A DNA stretch of 64,000 nt, taken from positions 62,001-126,000 of the forward strand of contig NZ_VIWO01000006.1 in NCBI RefSeq assembly GCF_007829335.1. The letters run 5' to 3'. Position numbers and translations under genes: made by a program. The DNA is from Chitinophaga polysaccharea. Its GTDB lineage: Bacteria; Bacteroidota; Bacteroidia; Chitinophagales; Chitinophagaceae. The notes under the pieces were generated by a model that was not told where the DNA came from, ran no database searches, and saw only the letters and a list, made by a program, of their open reading frames with translations. Shown here piece by piece: positions 51,546 to 61,168 of this stretch (its first letter is position 1; every line of letters starts with the position of its first letter).

Positions 51546-53990
51546 TCAATTTATGGTCCAGTCTAACTGATCATTTTTTATATCGAGGGTTACCGACATA
51601 TCTTTCCGGAGATTACCATTAATAATCATGCGCGACAATGGTTTGCGCAACTGTCCCCGTATCACTTCCCGCAATGGGCGCGCGCCATACTGAGGTGAAT
51701 ATCCCATCAGTGCCAGGTGGCGCCGGGCTGCTTCGGTAACGGTTAAACTAATTTCCTGCTGTTGCAACAATTGTAATAAATGCTGTAAATGGATATCAAA
51801 TATCTTTTCCACGTTTGATTGCTGGATAGGGCCAAAGGGAATGATTTCAGTAAGCCTGCCCAGGAACTCTGGCCTGAAGTGTTTAGCCATCAACTCCATC
51901 AACTGCGTTGATCCGGGAATGATATCCTGTTGGAAAGATTTTGCAATGACTTCACTGCCAATGTTGGACGTAAACAACACCAACGCATTCGAGAAATCGC
52001 CGGTCTTCCCCAACCTGTCGTGCAGCTTTCCCTCATCCATGATCTGCAGGAAGATATCAAACACAGAGGGATGCGCTTTTTCGATCTCATCAAACAATAC
52101 CACCGCATAGGGCTGTTGTCTTATCTTATTCACCAGCAATCCTCCTTCCTCATACCCTACATATCCCGGAGGAGCGCCATACAACAAGGCTGCGGCATGT
52201 TCTTCTTTGAATTCAGACATATCAAAGCGGATCATACTGCGTTCATCCTGGAAAAGAAAATCAGCCAGCGACTTGGCCAGTTCCGTTTTACCGGTACCGG
52301 TGGGTCCGAGGAAAAAGAATGAACCTATAGGTTGCCCAGGTCTGCTCAGGCCGGACCTCGACTCCAGGATGGCGTCTGCCACTGCTTTGAGTGTATGATC
52401 CTGGCCAACTACCCGTTTGCGCAGGTGTTCTTCCATACTCACCAGCCGCGCTCTTTCCTCCGACTGCACTTTTCCCAAAGGAATGCCGGTAATGGAAGCT
52501 ATCATGGTGGCCAGGTCCACCGGGGTTACTTCCTCCTGCTGTGCCGCGGCAATGGTAGCCAACTGCTCCAGCAGTTGTTGCAGGGCTACCTGCAATTCCG
52601 GTGTGGTGGTTAGTTTATGTATATCGGCCGATGCAGATAAACGAGCAGACAGTAATGCGCCCAGGCGTTCTGTCATTTGCCGGTAGAACCATTGCAGGTC
52701 GTCCATCTGTAAGGGATCATTACCGGTTAGTGCCGTAAACTCTGCCTGCAATGTTTGTAACAACGTTGGGCCGGTATCATGCATAGCGCGTATAGCGGCC
52801 ATGGTACGGTCCAGGAGATTAATGGCACTGTCTGGCAGGCATCTTTCTTTCAGGTAGCGGCGCGACAAGCGGATAGATTCGTGTATACTTTCCGGTGATA
52901 CCTTCAGTTGATAGAAATTCTCGTACACGGGAATCACGGCCTGTATCATACGGGTAGCCAGGGTTTCATCCGGCTCTGACAGGGCGATTGTTTCAAACCG
53001 GTGCCGCAGGATGGCGTCCGGCTCTATCAGCTTACGGAATCCTTCCGGCGTGGTAGCGCCGATCAGGATAATTTCACCTTTTCCCAAAGCTGCCTTCATC
53101 ACGTTGGCCATTCCGCCACCAGATTGCTTGTCCAGCAAACTGTGCAGGTTGTCAATAAAGAGTATATGCCTGCCCGTTTGCTTCAGTTGCTGGATTACCT
53201 GCAACAGGCGATCTTCCAGTTCATTTTTATAGGCTGCCCCCGCTATAAATGCGCCATAATCCAGGGCATATACGTCGGAGGACTGTAAAGACAAAGGGAC
53301 CTGTTTTTGTACGACAGCCCGTGCAAGGCCTTCTACCAGCGAGGTTTTACCTACCCCTCCTTCTCCTATGATCAATACGCTGGCCCGGTCTTTTCGTGTA
53401 AGCACTTCCGTGATACTCCTGATTTCGCCATCGCGGCCAATGACCGGGTGGAAAGTTTTCAGCAGCTGGGGATCTGTAATGCGATATACATACTTTAGTG
53501 CGCCCGGCTTAATACTTTTGCCATTGGCGGAGATAGCCGGGGCTCCTTCCTTTCCCTTCTTGCCGGCTGTTTTCAGCTGGTCGCGGGTAAAGGGAAATGT
53601 TTTTAGCTGCTCATAGGAAAAACCTACTCCAGGCGTACACAGCGCGATCAGCAGGCTCCAGGCATCTGCCTCCGCCTGGTCGTTCTCCTGTGCTATATTG
53701 ATGGCTTCCTGTAATACAGCCGTTGCAGCCTCATCCGGTTCCGGTTCATCGGGGATGCGGGAGGCCCTTGGCATTTCGTCCAAACGCACTTCTGCCCACT
53801 CTTCCAGGTAGTATACATCGATATCCATTTCATGTAAAGCAGCTGTTAATCCTGTTTCCCGGTGTAAACAGGCACGCAACAGGTGCGCAGGCGTGTACTG
53901 CGGATGATGATACTCTTTTGCAATGGCTGTTGCTATCCTTATGGCAGATTGCAATGCAGGGCCGAATATGGTCAATGTTGACAGGGTCAT
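51546..53990 (-). CDS. tssH: T6SS sheath-recycling ATPase ClpV
   Basis: 814 residues, Clp/Hsp100 class. An N-terminal repeat domain (about 1-140) is followed by NBD1 with Walker A GEGGVGKT (209-216). Its Walker B is ILFIDNLH (276-283), where the usual catalytic glutamate is asparagine (Asn281). NBD2 has GPTGTGKTELAKSLADFLF and VLFDEIEKAHP intact, plus VLFTSNIGSE. It disassembles contracted TssB/TssC sheath. The first ring may be a weaker ATPase. Its location beside tssB/tssC supports the ClpV rather than ClpB role. Confidence 0.88.
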   Translation of the reverse strand: MTLSTLTIFGPALQSAIRIATAIAKEYHHPQYTPAHLLRACLHRETGLTAALHEMDIDVYYLEEWAEVRLDEMPRASRIPDEPEPDEAATAVLQEAINIAQENDQAEADAWSLLIALCTPGVGFSYEQLKTFPFTRDQLKTAGKKGKEGAPAISANGKSIKPGALKYVYRITDPQLLKTFHPVIGRDGEIRSITEVLTRKDRASVLIIGEGGVGKTSLVEGLARAVVQKQVPLSLQSSDVYALDYGAFIAGAAYKNELEDRLLQVIQQLKQTGRHILFIDNLHSLLDKQSGGGMANVMKAALGKGEIILIGATTPEGFRKLIEPDAILRHRFETIALSEPDETLATRMIQAVIPVYENFYQLKVSPESIHESIRLSRRYLKERCLPDSAINLLDRTMAAIRAMHDTGPTLLQTLQAEFTALTGNDPLQMDDLQWFYRQMTERLGALLSARLSASADIHKLTTTPELQVALQQLLEQLATIAAAQQEEVTPVDLATMIASITGIPLGKVQSEERARLVSMEEHLRKRVVGQDHTLKAVADAILESRSGLSRPGQPIGSFFFLGPTGTGKTELAKSLADFLFQDERSMIRFDMSEFKEEHAAALLYGAPPGYVGYEEGGLLVNKIRQQPYAVVLFDEIEKAHPSVFDIFLQIMDEGKLHDRLGKTGDFSNALVLFTSNIGSEVIAKSFQQDIIPGSTQLMELMAKHFRPEFLGRLTEIIPFGPIQQSNVEKIFDIHLQHLLQLLQQQEISLTVTEAARRHLALMGYSPQYGARPLREVIRGQLRKPLSRMIINGNLRKDMSVTLDIKNDQLDWTIN

Positions 53991-54392
53991 TTGGGTGATA
54001 CCAGGTTTTTCTAATAATTAAGTTAACAATTACAAATTCTATATGGGTGCCATCTCTTGCGTGGCGTGGTAAAGATACAGCGAAAACCTATACAGCGAAA
54101 TCAAACTTAAAAAAAACTCGCCCAAGATGAAATAATTAACCCTTAATCATATATTATTCGTATACACCATCGCCTATAATATACTACAGCAAAGGATTAC
54201 AGCGAATATAAAAAAATACCGTAACATATTATTTAAATTTTAAAAATGACACCTGCAATGCGCTGTGCTGCTTTCTTTGGCAGGAAAAATATGGGGAGGA
54301 TATCTACCTATTAACGGACTATAGATTTATTGTCTCCTAAAAAACAAATAATATTCCTGCAGTTTTATCGCAGGAATTATAGTCACGCGTAT
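53991..54392. other. Non-coding A+T-rich gap of 402 bases between clpV and DUF3137
   Basis: No coding frame with protein-like composition, no RNA gene and no tandem repeat were seen. It should hold the clpV promoter near its left end, but I could not identify a convincing minus-strand -7 element. At its right end (54353-54377) is the terminator of the DUF3137 gene. Confidence 0.6.
54353..54377 (-). terminator. Terminator of the DUF3137 gene
   Basis: ATTCCTGC (54353-54360) pairs with GCAGGAAT (54370-54377). On the minus strand it is followed by ATTTGTTTTTT. Confidence 0.75.
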
Positions 54393-55448
54393 CTACAACC
54401 GGGAGAAAGTATGGTTGGTCCAGATAGTAGTATTGTGCTGAAGATCCTCTGCGAGCTGTAGCATGGATGCAAAATCCAGGTAGAAGTTCTTCAATAGCTG
54501 CCGGTCTTCCAGGGATTTATGTAAAGTGGTTTCAAAGTAATCCACTCCATGGCTGATGCCTACGTACACCCGGTTATTGTAAAACGAGATGAACAGTTTA
54601 GCGCCGGAGCGTTCCTGCAGTCCGGTTAATTTCTCCATTAATATAGGCGTGAGCAACTGCTGCGCTTCATTTTCGTCTTTCGCATACACCATAAACAGTT
54701 TATTGAAAGTACTGTCGGCGGGTAATACTTTTTTACCCAGGTTCCAGGTTTCTATAAACCCATTGTCGGCGGTGCCGGCGCTAAACCAGCTTTCCAGCGT
54801 GGTACTGCGCGACAGGATATATACCGGGGTACTGAAATAACGGGGATACTGACCGATAAAATAACTGCCACAAAAAACAACGTCGGGGCCTTGTCCCCTT
54901 AAGGTCACCAACGGCATATGCGTTACCGTGAGATCGCAGCACTGGAAATTCATATCGCCCAGTTTACCATACACCTGGTCATTGCCGGTAATCGTATAAT
55001 TTTTCCGGGCAAACAGGCCGCTTTCGGTAAATTCGTCGTAACTGGCGTAATTGAGTGGTTGGTAGGTATACGACGGGTTTAGAAAAGCAATCACCGGCCT
55101 TACGATCTTTTCTTTAAAATCCTGTCCATAATCAGCCGCAGCCGTAGCGCCTTTTTGTTTCATCATAAAATAACGCACCGCGTATCCTCCCAGTGTGAAC
55201 AAGGTTACCAGCGCCACCATCAGGATAACCTGGTTGCCGGAACTGGCCTGGCCGGTGGCTGCCGTTTCCGCAGCGGTATGCAGGCTATATCTCACCAGGA
55301 AAAAAACAAAAACGGCAAATGGTACCAGGATGGCTGCCCACATCCAGCGCATCCAGTTACGGCCGGCGATACGCCGTTTTTCCAGGGCCGGTAACTCCTG
55401 TTGGAGCCGCTGGTCCAGGAAGGTATTAAATTCTTCCAGTGTCTTCAT
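54393..55448 (-). CDS. DUF3137 family membrane protein
   Basis: 351 residues with two transmembrane segments (about 33-57 and 75-95: MWAAILVPFAVFVFFLVRY and ILMVALVTLFTLGGYAVRYFM). A C-terminal beta-rich domain (QCCDLTVTHMPLVTLRGQGPDVVFCGSYFIGQ) follows. This layout matches DUF3137 (galanin-like) proteins of unknown function. It follows its partner gene by 18 bases, forming a two-gene unit downstream of the T6SS locus; a link to secretion is not shown. Confidence 0.72.
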   Translation of the reverse strand: MKTLEEFNTFLDQRLQQELPALEKRRIAGRNWMRWMWAAILVPFAVFVFFLVRYSLHTAAETAATGQASSGNQVILMVALVTLFTLGGYAVRYFMMKQKGATAAADYGQDFKEKIVRPVIAFLNPSYTYQPLNYASYDEFTESGLFARKNYTITGNDQVYGKLGDMNFQCCDLTVTHMPLVTLRGQGPDVVFCGSYFIGQYPRYFSTPVYILSRSTTLESWFSAGTADNGFIETWNLGKKVLPADSTFNKLFMVYAKDENEAQQLLTPILMEKLTGLQERSGAKLFISFYNNRVYVGISHGVDYFETTLHKSLEDRQLLKNFYLDFASMLQLAEDLQHNTTIWTNHTFSRL

Positions 55449-55466
55449 ACCCGATATTAATTATTA

Positions 55467-55991
55467 TCAGTTAGATGACCAGTTGGCAGAGCTGCCTCCA
55501 ATGCTACTCACATTGTGAAGGGCAGGCTGACTGATCAGGGCTTTAAAAGGTTGTACGTTTTCGGCCGATAGTGGCAGCTTAAAGAAAGAGCGGCTCTGCC
55601 CTATTCTTACGTGGGCATATTCCATTGGAAACAAGCGGATCCTGATAATGCGCAGGGGCAGTGTCAGTTTATAGTCCGTATAGGTATCCACGTTATTTAC
55701 AGATTCTCCCTTCTCCAGGCGGTTTACAAACTCCATGATTTTCTCCGGGCGTTTTTTTGCCTGTATGAGCATTACAATATACGGGATCAGTACCCCTACT
55801 GGCAGGAACAGTAAAATGTAGAGAATGGCTTTGGGGGTTTCCGTACTGCTGCCGGAAAAAATGCTATAGCCTATCAGGCCAAAAACGAGTACAGCAAATA
55901 CTTCAGCAGTAATAAGGGCGGTAATAGTTTGCTTTTTATCCCTTTCATGGATTTCCAGCAACGTTGTTTTCAGTTCAGCGAGGTTGTTCAT
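55467..55991 (-). CDS. Membrane protein of unknown function, partner of DUF3137
   Basis: 174 residues with two hydrophobic segments (TALITAEVFAVLVFGLIGYSIF and AILYILLFLPVGVLIPYIVMLI), a charged loop, then a small cytoplasmic domain. No family is recognised. It immediately precedes the DUF3137 gene, 18 bases apart. Confidence 0.65.
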   Translation of the reverse strand: MNNLAELKTTLLEIHERDKKQTITALITAEVFAVLVFGLIGYSIFSGSSTETPKAILYILLFLPVGVLIPYIVMLIQAKKRPEKIMEFVNRLEKGESVNNVDTYTDYKLTLPLRIIRIRLFPMEYAHVRIGQSRSFFKLPLSAENVQPFKALISQPALHNVSSIGGSSANWSSN

Positions 55992-56223
55992 CAGTATATG
56001 TATTTAGAATAAAGTGGTAAATGACTATGGGATTTTAGCCCACCACACTTCCCCTGAAAAGGCACATCGTTCTCATCTGGTGCTGGTTTCTCTCTGTATA
56101 TAAGTTCTTCATGAAGGATGGCGGTTAAGGGTTATAAAAGGCTTCTCCGAGGTTAACCGAGTGAAAGCCCGATCATTCACGGCGATAAAATAAATGAAAA
56201 AGCGACTAATCTCCAAATGCAAA

Positions 56224-57438
56224 TTAACGATAGCTCACCTGTGGCGGATGTGCATAATCCTGCCAGGCGGCCTCTGCTTCTTCTGTGGTGATATCTCCGG
56301 CAAACACCATGATGCGATATTTCAGCTGGTAGCGTGACCCGGCATAGAGCTGCCATGGTTTCATGCGGGTGGGTGTATAGTTAAACATGAGTTCGCCGCC
56401 TTCCGCGTCTTCTGGCCACACCCGCAGTGGTTCGGGTGAATCGAAATTATCAGGATCACTCATAATTAACAATCCTGCCTTTCCTTTGGGCGTAGTGCCG
56501 CTGATTTTTACCCAGCGGGCCCGGGTACTGTCGGCATTCTTCCTGGTGTTACCTTCGGAGGTAAGCACCTGGCTGGTTTTCGCGGTAAAGTAGGCCGTGG
56601 TTCTTAATCCAAAACCGCCTCCATAACGATACTGTAACAGCGTAATACCATTCGGGGAGGCGGGGGTAAATGTACTGGTAAAATCCCATAAACGGCGGGA
56701 TCCCTTATCGGTGGCAGGATACGCCTTCACCAACCAGGTTTCTGTAATAGCTGTTTTTTCCCTACCATCTTTCCCGAAAGCAATATGATCCTGTTGGGCA
56801 CTGAAGCCACACCAGGCATTGCCGGAAAAAGTTTCCAGGTGGCCGGCAAAACGCACCTTCCCTTCTTTTTTCTGCACATTCCAGAAATCCGTTTCCCGTC
56901 CTTCAAAAAGCGTATGTGTCCATGGGTTCCAGATCCCCATGTGATGGAGATGCCCTGCATTGGGAAAAATGTTTGTCAGGATGACACCATTGGGCGCCCA
57001 TAGCGGGTGAATAAACCCACTGCGGTTATACACGGTATCTTTACCCGCAGGAGCTGCCACCGTTTCGTAATTATACTGAAGAATGGGGGATTGCTTTTCT
57101 TCCAGCAGCAGATGCCCTGATTGCGTCACCGCTTTCAGGAGGGGGGCTCCCGGCGCATGACCTTTCTTCAGCTCATACACCCGTTCTGCACCGGCGGGCG
57201 TAGTGCCGGCCATTATCCAGCACAGCTGACCGTTGTGCACACTAACGTTAACGGGAATACGCTTTCCGTTACTCACTTCTTCCATAGTTACTTCCTCGGC
57301 GCCCTCCGGCAGGGTCGTATATACGATACTGTTATACCGGGTAATATCTCCGGCTTTTACCACCAGCCGGATCGTTTGCGCCCGGATAGATGTATATATG
57401 AAAAGTAACAACATAATGGATAACTGGAATTTTTTCAT
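56224..57438 (-). CDS. Exported DUF6807 (PmoA-like) protein
   Basis: 404 residues with a signal peptide (MKKFQLSIMLLLFIYTSIRAQ). WAPNGVILTNIFPNAGHLHHMGIWNPWTHTLFEGRETDFWN matches the HHxGxW pattern of the DUF6807/PmoA-like family, whose members are often in carbohydrate-related loci of Bacteroidota. Enzymatic activity is not established. It is divergent from the C25-like protease gene. Confidence 0.75.
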   Translation of the reverse strand: MKKFQLSIMLLLFIYTSIRAQTIRLVVKAGDITRYNSIVYTTLPEGAEEVTMEEVSNGKRIPVNVSVHNGQLCWIMAGTTPAGAERVYELKKGHAPGAPLLKAVTQSGHLLLEEKQSPILQYNYETVAAPAGKDTVYNRSGFIHPLWAPNGVILTNIFPNAGHLHHMGIWNPWTHTLFEGRETDFWNVQKKEGKVRFAGHLETFSGNAWCGFSAQQDHIAFGKDGREKTAITETWLVKAYPATDKGSRRLWDFTSTFTPASPNGITLLQYRYGGGFGLRTTAYFTAKTSQVLTSEGNTRKNADSTRARWVKISGTTPKGKAGLLIMSDPDNFDSPEPLRVWPEDAEGGELMFNYTPTRMKPWQLYAGSRYQLKYRIMVFAGDITTEEAEAAWQDYAHPPQVSYR

Positions 57439-57554
57439 ATGCCCGTGGATAGATTTACAGAAAAATACGGTTTACTTTTTCACTATGCAAATACCATGCG
57501 TACAACGCCGGTAATATTGTGATGACGGTGTGTAGCTTATTATTTTTTAATTCC

Positions 57555-57562
57555 TATTTTTG
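57555..57562 (+). promoter_or_regulatory. -7 element of the protease gene set
   Basis: TATTTTTG matches TAnnTTTG and lies 20 bases before the ATG at 57582. The -33 TTG is not evident at proper spacing. Confidence 0.5.
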
Positions 57563-57581
57563 ACTGATTAATCAGGATAAA

Positions 57582-59135
57582 ATGGCATCCCCTAATATAA
57601 ATATGCTGACTACCAAACTCATAATAACCAATAAATCAGCGCTGCAGGCCAAATATGGTGATGCACATCAACAGATACTGGATGACATTAACGCATTACT
57701 GGCCTATGACGTCAGTCGCCACCTGGATGCGCATGTTATTTTCCTGGATGATGCGGCACAGATGCAATCCTGCCAGGCCACGGCGGTAACAGATGTCAAT
57801 GATGATGCACAGCATAAGAAAGCGATTGATGACCTGTACCGTTTTTTCTCGCCGGGATATCTCCTGTTACTGGGCGCACCCGATATTATTCCGCTACAGC
57901 GGCTGAAAAACCTGCTGCCGGGCGAAAACGATCCGGATGCCGTCATTCCCAGCGACCTGCCTTATGCATGTGATACCCCGTATGACACAGATCCGGGTAA
58001 ATTTATTTCGCCTACCCGGGTGGTAGGGCGCTTACCGGATGTACCGGCACAAGGCGATCCTGCATACTTACATACATTGATCAACAATATCATTACGGCT
58101 GTTCCTTCTACCCGGAGCGAATACCTGCCCTACTTTTCACTCAGTACCTTTGACTGGCAGGATTCAACGCAAAACAGCCTGCAAAGCATTTTCGGCAACC
58201 ATAGCAGCCTGCAGCTGTTTCCCGGGGATCCGAGTTTTACGGGTACCAACTGGACAGCCGAGCAATTACAGCCTAAAACACATTTCCTCAACTGTCACGG
58301 CGCCATCAACAATCCCGCTTACTACGGGCAAAAAATTGCTGATTTCCCGATGGCATTGCGGTCGGACATACTCAACAACAAAATTGCATTTGGCACCATC
58401 GTAGCAGCCGAATGCTGCTATGGCGGGCAACTGTTCGACCCGAAGAAAAACAGCGCCCGGCGGATGAGCATGGCCAATAGCTACCTGCTCAACCATGCAC
58501 TGGCCTTTGTAGGCGCTACAAATATCGCGTATGGTCCGCCTACCGGGCAGGGACTATCAGACCTGCTCACCCAGTATTTTGTGATCAATGTGCTGAATGG
58601 CGCTTCCACCGGCAGGGCTTTGCTGGAAGCAAGGCAGCGGTTTCTTCATGAAATGGGCCCTACCCTGGATCCTTATGAACTGAAAACAGCCGCACAGTTT
58701 TACCTGTTGGGCGATCCTTCCCTGCAACCGGTTATCAACGACCAAGATCCCAGCGCCACGGATGCAGAAACGCCCTTTGTCAATGCCCTGCAGAACCGCC
58801 GCGATAACCTGGAAGCCCGCGGCAAAATGCTGGACGATTTTATTGCGGTGCCGCAGCCGTCTGATGACGGACATGCCACAGATCCCGCACTACACACCGC
58901 CCTGCATCAATTGCTCGACGAAAAAAGCTTTGCTAAAACACGCACACAGAAAATATATGTCAACAAAAAAAATAAAGACATCAGCAAAGAAGACGCACAT
59001 AGCTCCATGCCATCTGTAAAATTTCATGTATTTTCGGAATCAACAGCCAATGGGGACATGCCTTTAACCAAGGTCCTGGTGGTAAAAGAAAAAAACAATC
59101 AAATACTGGGATATCGTGAATATGTCAGCAGATAA
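57582..59135 (+). CDS. Cytoplasmic C25/caspase-fold cysteine protease
   Basis: 517 residues without a signal peptide. The clan CD dyad is visible: His239 in HFLNCHGAINNPAYYG and Cys278 or Cys279 in VAAECCYGGQLFDP. Gingipain-like landmarks are YLLLLGAPDIIPLQRL (about 93-108), FVGATNIAYGPPTGQGL and the late LLGDPSLQP. The C-terminal part (about 390-517) is charged and has no known domain. Unlike secreted gingipains it should stay in the cytoplasm, as caspase-like proteases of bacterial defence and signalling systems do. Two small genes follow and overlap it. Confidence 0.7.
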   Translation: MASPNINMLTTKLIITNKSALQAKYGDAHQQILDDINALLAYDVSRHLDAHVIFLDDAAQMQSCQATAVTDVNDDAQHKKAIDDLYRFFSPGYLLLLGAPDIIPLQRLKNLLPGENDPDAVIPSDLPYACDTPYDTDPGKFISPTRVVGRLPDVPAQGDPAYLHTLINNIITAVPSTRSEYLPYFSLSTFDWQDSTQNSLQSIFGNHSSLQLFPGDPSFTGTNWTAEQLQPKTHFLNCHGAINNPAYYGQKIADFPMALRSDILNNKIAFGTIVAAECCYGGQLFDPKKNSARRMSMANSYLLNHALAFVGATNIAYGPPTGQGLSDLLTQYFVINVLNGASTGRALLEARQRFLHEMGPTLDPYELKTAAQFYLLGDPSLQPVINDQDPSATDAETPFVNALQNRRDNLEARGKMLDDFIAVPQPSDDGHATDPALHTALHQLLDEKSFAKTRTQKIYVNKKNKDISKEDAHSSMPSVKFHVFSESTANGDMPLTKVLVVKEKNNQILGYREYVSR

Positions 59136-59394
59136 AACGAACCGGGATGATAAAGACAATCCCTTTGTGACGCTTACAGGGCGCCTGGTGTTGCGCACAT
59201 TTGGCAGACATAGCAAAAGCGAGCACCTGGCAGTATACCTGGTTTCCGACCAGGGCGACTACCTCATACGCCCGGCAGGCGCTAATCCGTTTATGCCTGA
59301 TGCGCTAATGCCACTGGTAGGCAAAACTATCATCGCCACCGGCTATATAGAAGATTACGTATTCCTTGCCCAAACCTGGAAAGAGGAAGAATAA
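59122..59394 (+). CDS. Small protein, OB-fold-like, in the protease set
   Basis: 90 residues from the ATG at 59122 (a GTG at 59116 also works), overlapping the protease gene by 14 bases, so translation is coupled. A strand-rich core (FVTLTGRLVLRTFGRHSKSEHLAVYLVSDQGDYLI, then GKTIIATGYIEDYVFLA) has the size and strand pattern of an OB-fold. No family is recognised. It is predicted to act with the protease. Confidence 0.6.
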   Translation: MSADKTNRDDKDNPFVTLTGRLVLRTFGRHSKSEHLAVYLVSDQGDYLIRPAGANPFMPDALMPLVGKTIIATGYIEDYVFLAQTWKEEE

Positions 59395-59468
59395 CTATTT
59401 TTTGCTATTTTGTCGTTTCAACATTATCCGCTGCCCGCGCATCGTGGCAAACGGCCAAATGCTAACCT

Positions 59469-60086
59469 ATGAACTTATCAGTGTTTATTAACCACCTTGT
59501 ACGCGAAGGACAAATAGCTGTAGTAGATGATCTTCCCCCCCTTTTGCCGGCTGCATCGGCAGATGCATTAGAGGTACTGACAGATTATTATCACCACGAC
59601 AAACTGGAAATGCCCACTACCGCACCGGAATTTGATCCCGATGCCGCCCTGTGGGCAGCTACCTATCTCTACCAGGCAGTGCGGCTGATCATGCTCCGCA
59701 ACATACAGCCCGACAAGTTCCTGCCAGGACTATCCCCTTACGCTGGGGATATTAATGCCAACAGCATTTACAGCGCCGATCTTTGCCTGAGGTATTTGCC
59801 CGATCTGCTTTGTTTGACCAGGAAACTGGATGCACAGGATGCATTGGTCATACATATCAGGGAAACCGCCATGCAATGGCCCTTTTCTTCTACCGGTATG
59901 CAACTGGCGGCAAAAGGATCGTTGGCCGGCATCATTTCATCGCCAGCGTTGCTACAGGCATATGCGGACAGAATTATTGTTACCAGGGATTATCCCCGTT
60001 GTGGAGTAACTGCCGTACGGGATGCAGTAAATGCGTCTCTGGGCGACTATGCCAGCGTGCTATGGCCCGGGTATCCTGCGTTATAA
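59469..60086 (+). CDS. Unknown helical protein, third gene of the protease set
   Basis: 205 residues. An N-terminal segment (SVFINHLVREGQIAVVDDLPPLL) leads to LWAATYLYQAVRLIMLRNIQPDKFLPGLSPY, and the C-terminus has repeated alanine-rich helices. It weakly resembles the accessory subunits (bpX-type) described with MoxR-vWA-beta-propeller ternary systems of bacterial conflict. That match is from memory. It starts 75 bases after the small protein and converges on the epimerase gene without overlap. Confidence 0.55.
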   Translation: MNLSVFINHLVREGQIAVVDDLPPLLPAASADALEVLTDYYHHDKLEMPTTAPEFDPDAALWAATYLYQAVRLIMLRNIQPDKFLPGLSPYAGDINANSIYSADLCLRYLPDLLCLTRKLDAQDALVIHIRETAMQWPFSSTGMQLAAKGSLAGIISSPALLQAYADRIIVTRDYPRCGVTAVRDAVNASLGDYASVLWPGYPAL

Positions 60087-61100
60087 TCAACGTAATAACA
60101 CGGCGCCTGTTCCTATTCTGTCCGCGTATATAATACGGCCGTGCTCCATTTTAATGCCGTCCGCTGTATCTTCTGCCAGCAACAACGGACCATCCATATC
60201 CACGTAGTCCAGGAGGGGAAGCAAGTGGGCCACTGCCGAAGTACCAACAGTGCTTTCATTCATACTACCTGTCATGACCTTCATACCAGCCTGCTTGGCG
60301 GCTGTAATCATACGCAGCGCCGGGGTGATACCACCGCATTTGGTGAGCTTGATGTTAATGCCATGAAAATAGCCGATACATTGGGCTACATCCTGTTCTA
60401 CAATGCAACTTTCATCTGCAATTACCGGCAGGACTATGTTTTCGTATACCCGCTTCATACCTTCTTTGTCGGCGGCAGCCATGGGCTGCTCTATAAATTC
60501 AACGCCCAACTCCTTTAAGGCGACGGCATTGTGCAGCGTTTCTTCTACCCCCCAGGCACAGTTGGCATCTACACGAAAAACAGCAGCGGTATGCTTTCTC
60601 AGCTCTTTGATGATAGCTATATCTTCTTTGGTACCCAGTTTTATTTTATAGATAGGCCAGGGAAACGCTTGTAACTTACGCACCATGTTTTCCACGGTAT
60701 CTATACCAATCGTATAATCTGTGAGGGGATTATGACGGGTATCCAATCCCCATACTTCATACAATTTCTTTTGTTGTTGTTTGGCGTAGAGGTCCCATGC
60801 AGCAATATCGAGAGCGCAAAGGGCAAACATATTGTTTTGCAGCAGCGGGTACATATCCTGCCAAAATGCCGCCGGGGTGGTAAGCTGATAGTTTTCAATA
60901 AACGGGCGATGCTGTTCGATGGCCTGCATTAACAGGGGCACCGTCATGTTATAATAGGCATTATCGGCGGTTTCGCCCAGGCCACTGATACCGTTCTGTT
61001 CCAGCTTTACGACCAGCAGAGGTTGTACATCCTTTGATTTACGGGAGATGGTAAAAGTATAACGAAACTTTAGTTCATAAGGGTAAAGCGCCAGGTTCAT
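60087..61100 (-). CDS. Dipeptide epimerase (L-Ala-D/L-Glu type), enolase superfamily
   Basis: 337 residues. MR-MLE superfamily hallmarks: the KxK motif in YKIKLGT, metal ligands in FRVDANCAWG, FIEQP and VIADESC, the general-base lysine in INIKLTKCGG, and TGSMNESTVGTSA. The end SAVAHLLPLLDYVDMDGPLLLAED agrees. These enzymes recycle murein peptide pieces; the specific dipeptide is not proven by sequence. It abuts the end of the plus-strand protease set. Confidence 0.85.
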   Translation of the reverse strand: MNLALYPYELKFRYTFTISRKSKDVQPLLVVKLEQNGISGLGETADNAYYNMTVPLLMQAIEQHRPFIENYQLTTPAAFWQDMYPLLQNNMFALCALDIAAWDLYAKQQQKKLYEVWGLDTRHNPLTDYTIGIDTVENMVRKLQAFPWPIYKIKLGTKEDIAIIKELRKHTAAVFRVDANCAWGVEETLHNAVALKELGVEFIEQPMAAADKEGMKRVYENIVLPVIADESCIVEQDVAQCIGYFHGINIKLTKCGGITPALRMITAAKQAGMKVMTGSMNESTVGTSAVAHLLPLLDYVDMDGPLLLAEDTADGIKMEHGRIIYADRIGTGAVLLR

Positions 61101-61168
61101 AATAGGATACTATTCCGTTTGATGAAATAACAAATTACGGATTAAGCTGCATACATTCTTAAAGAAGA

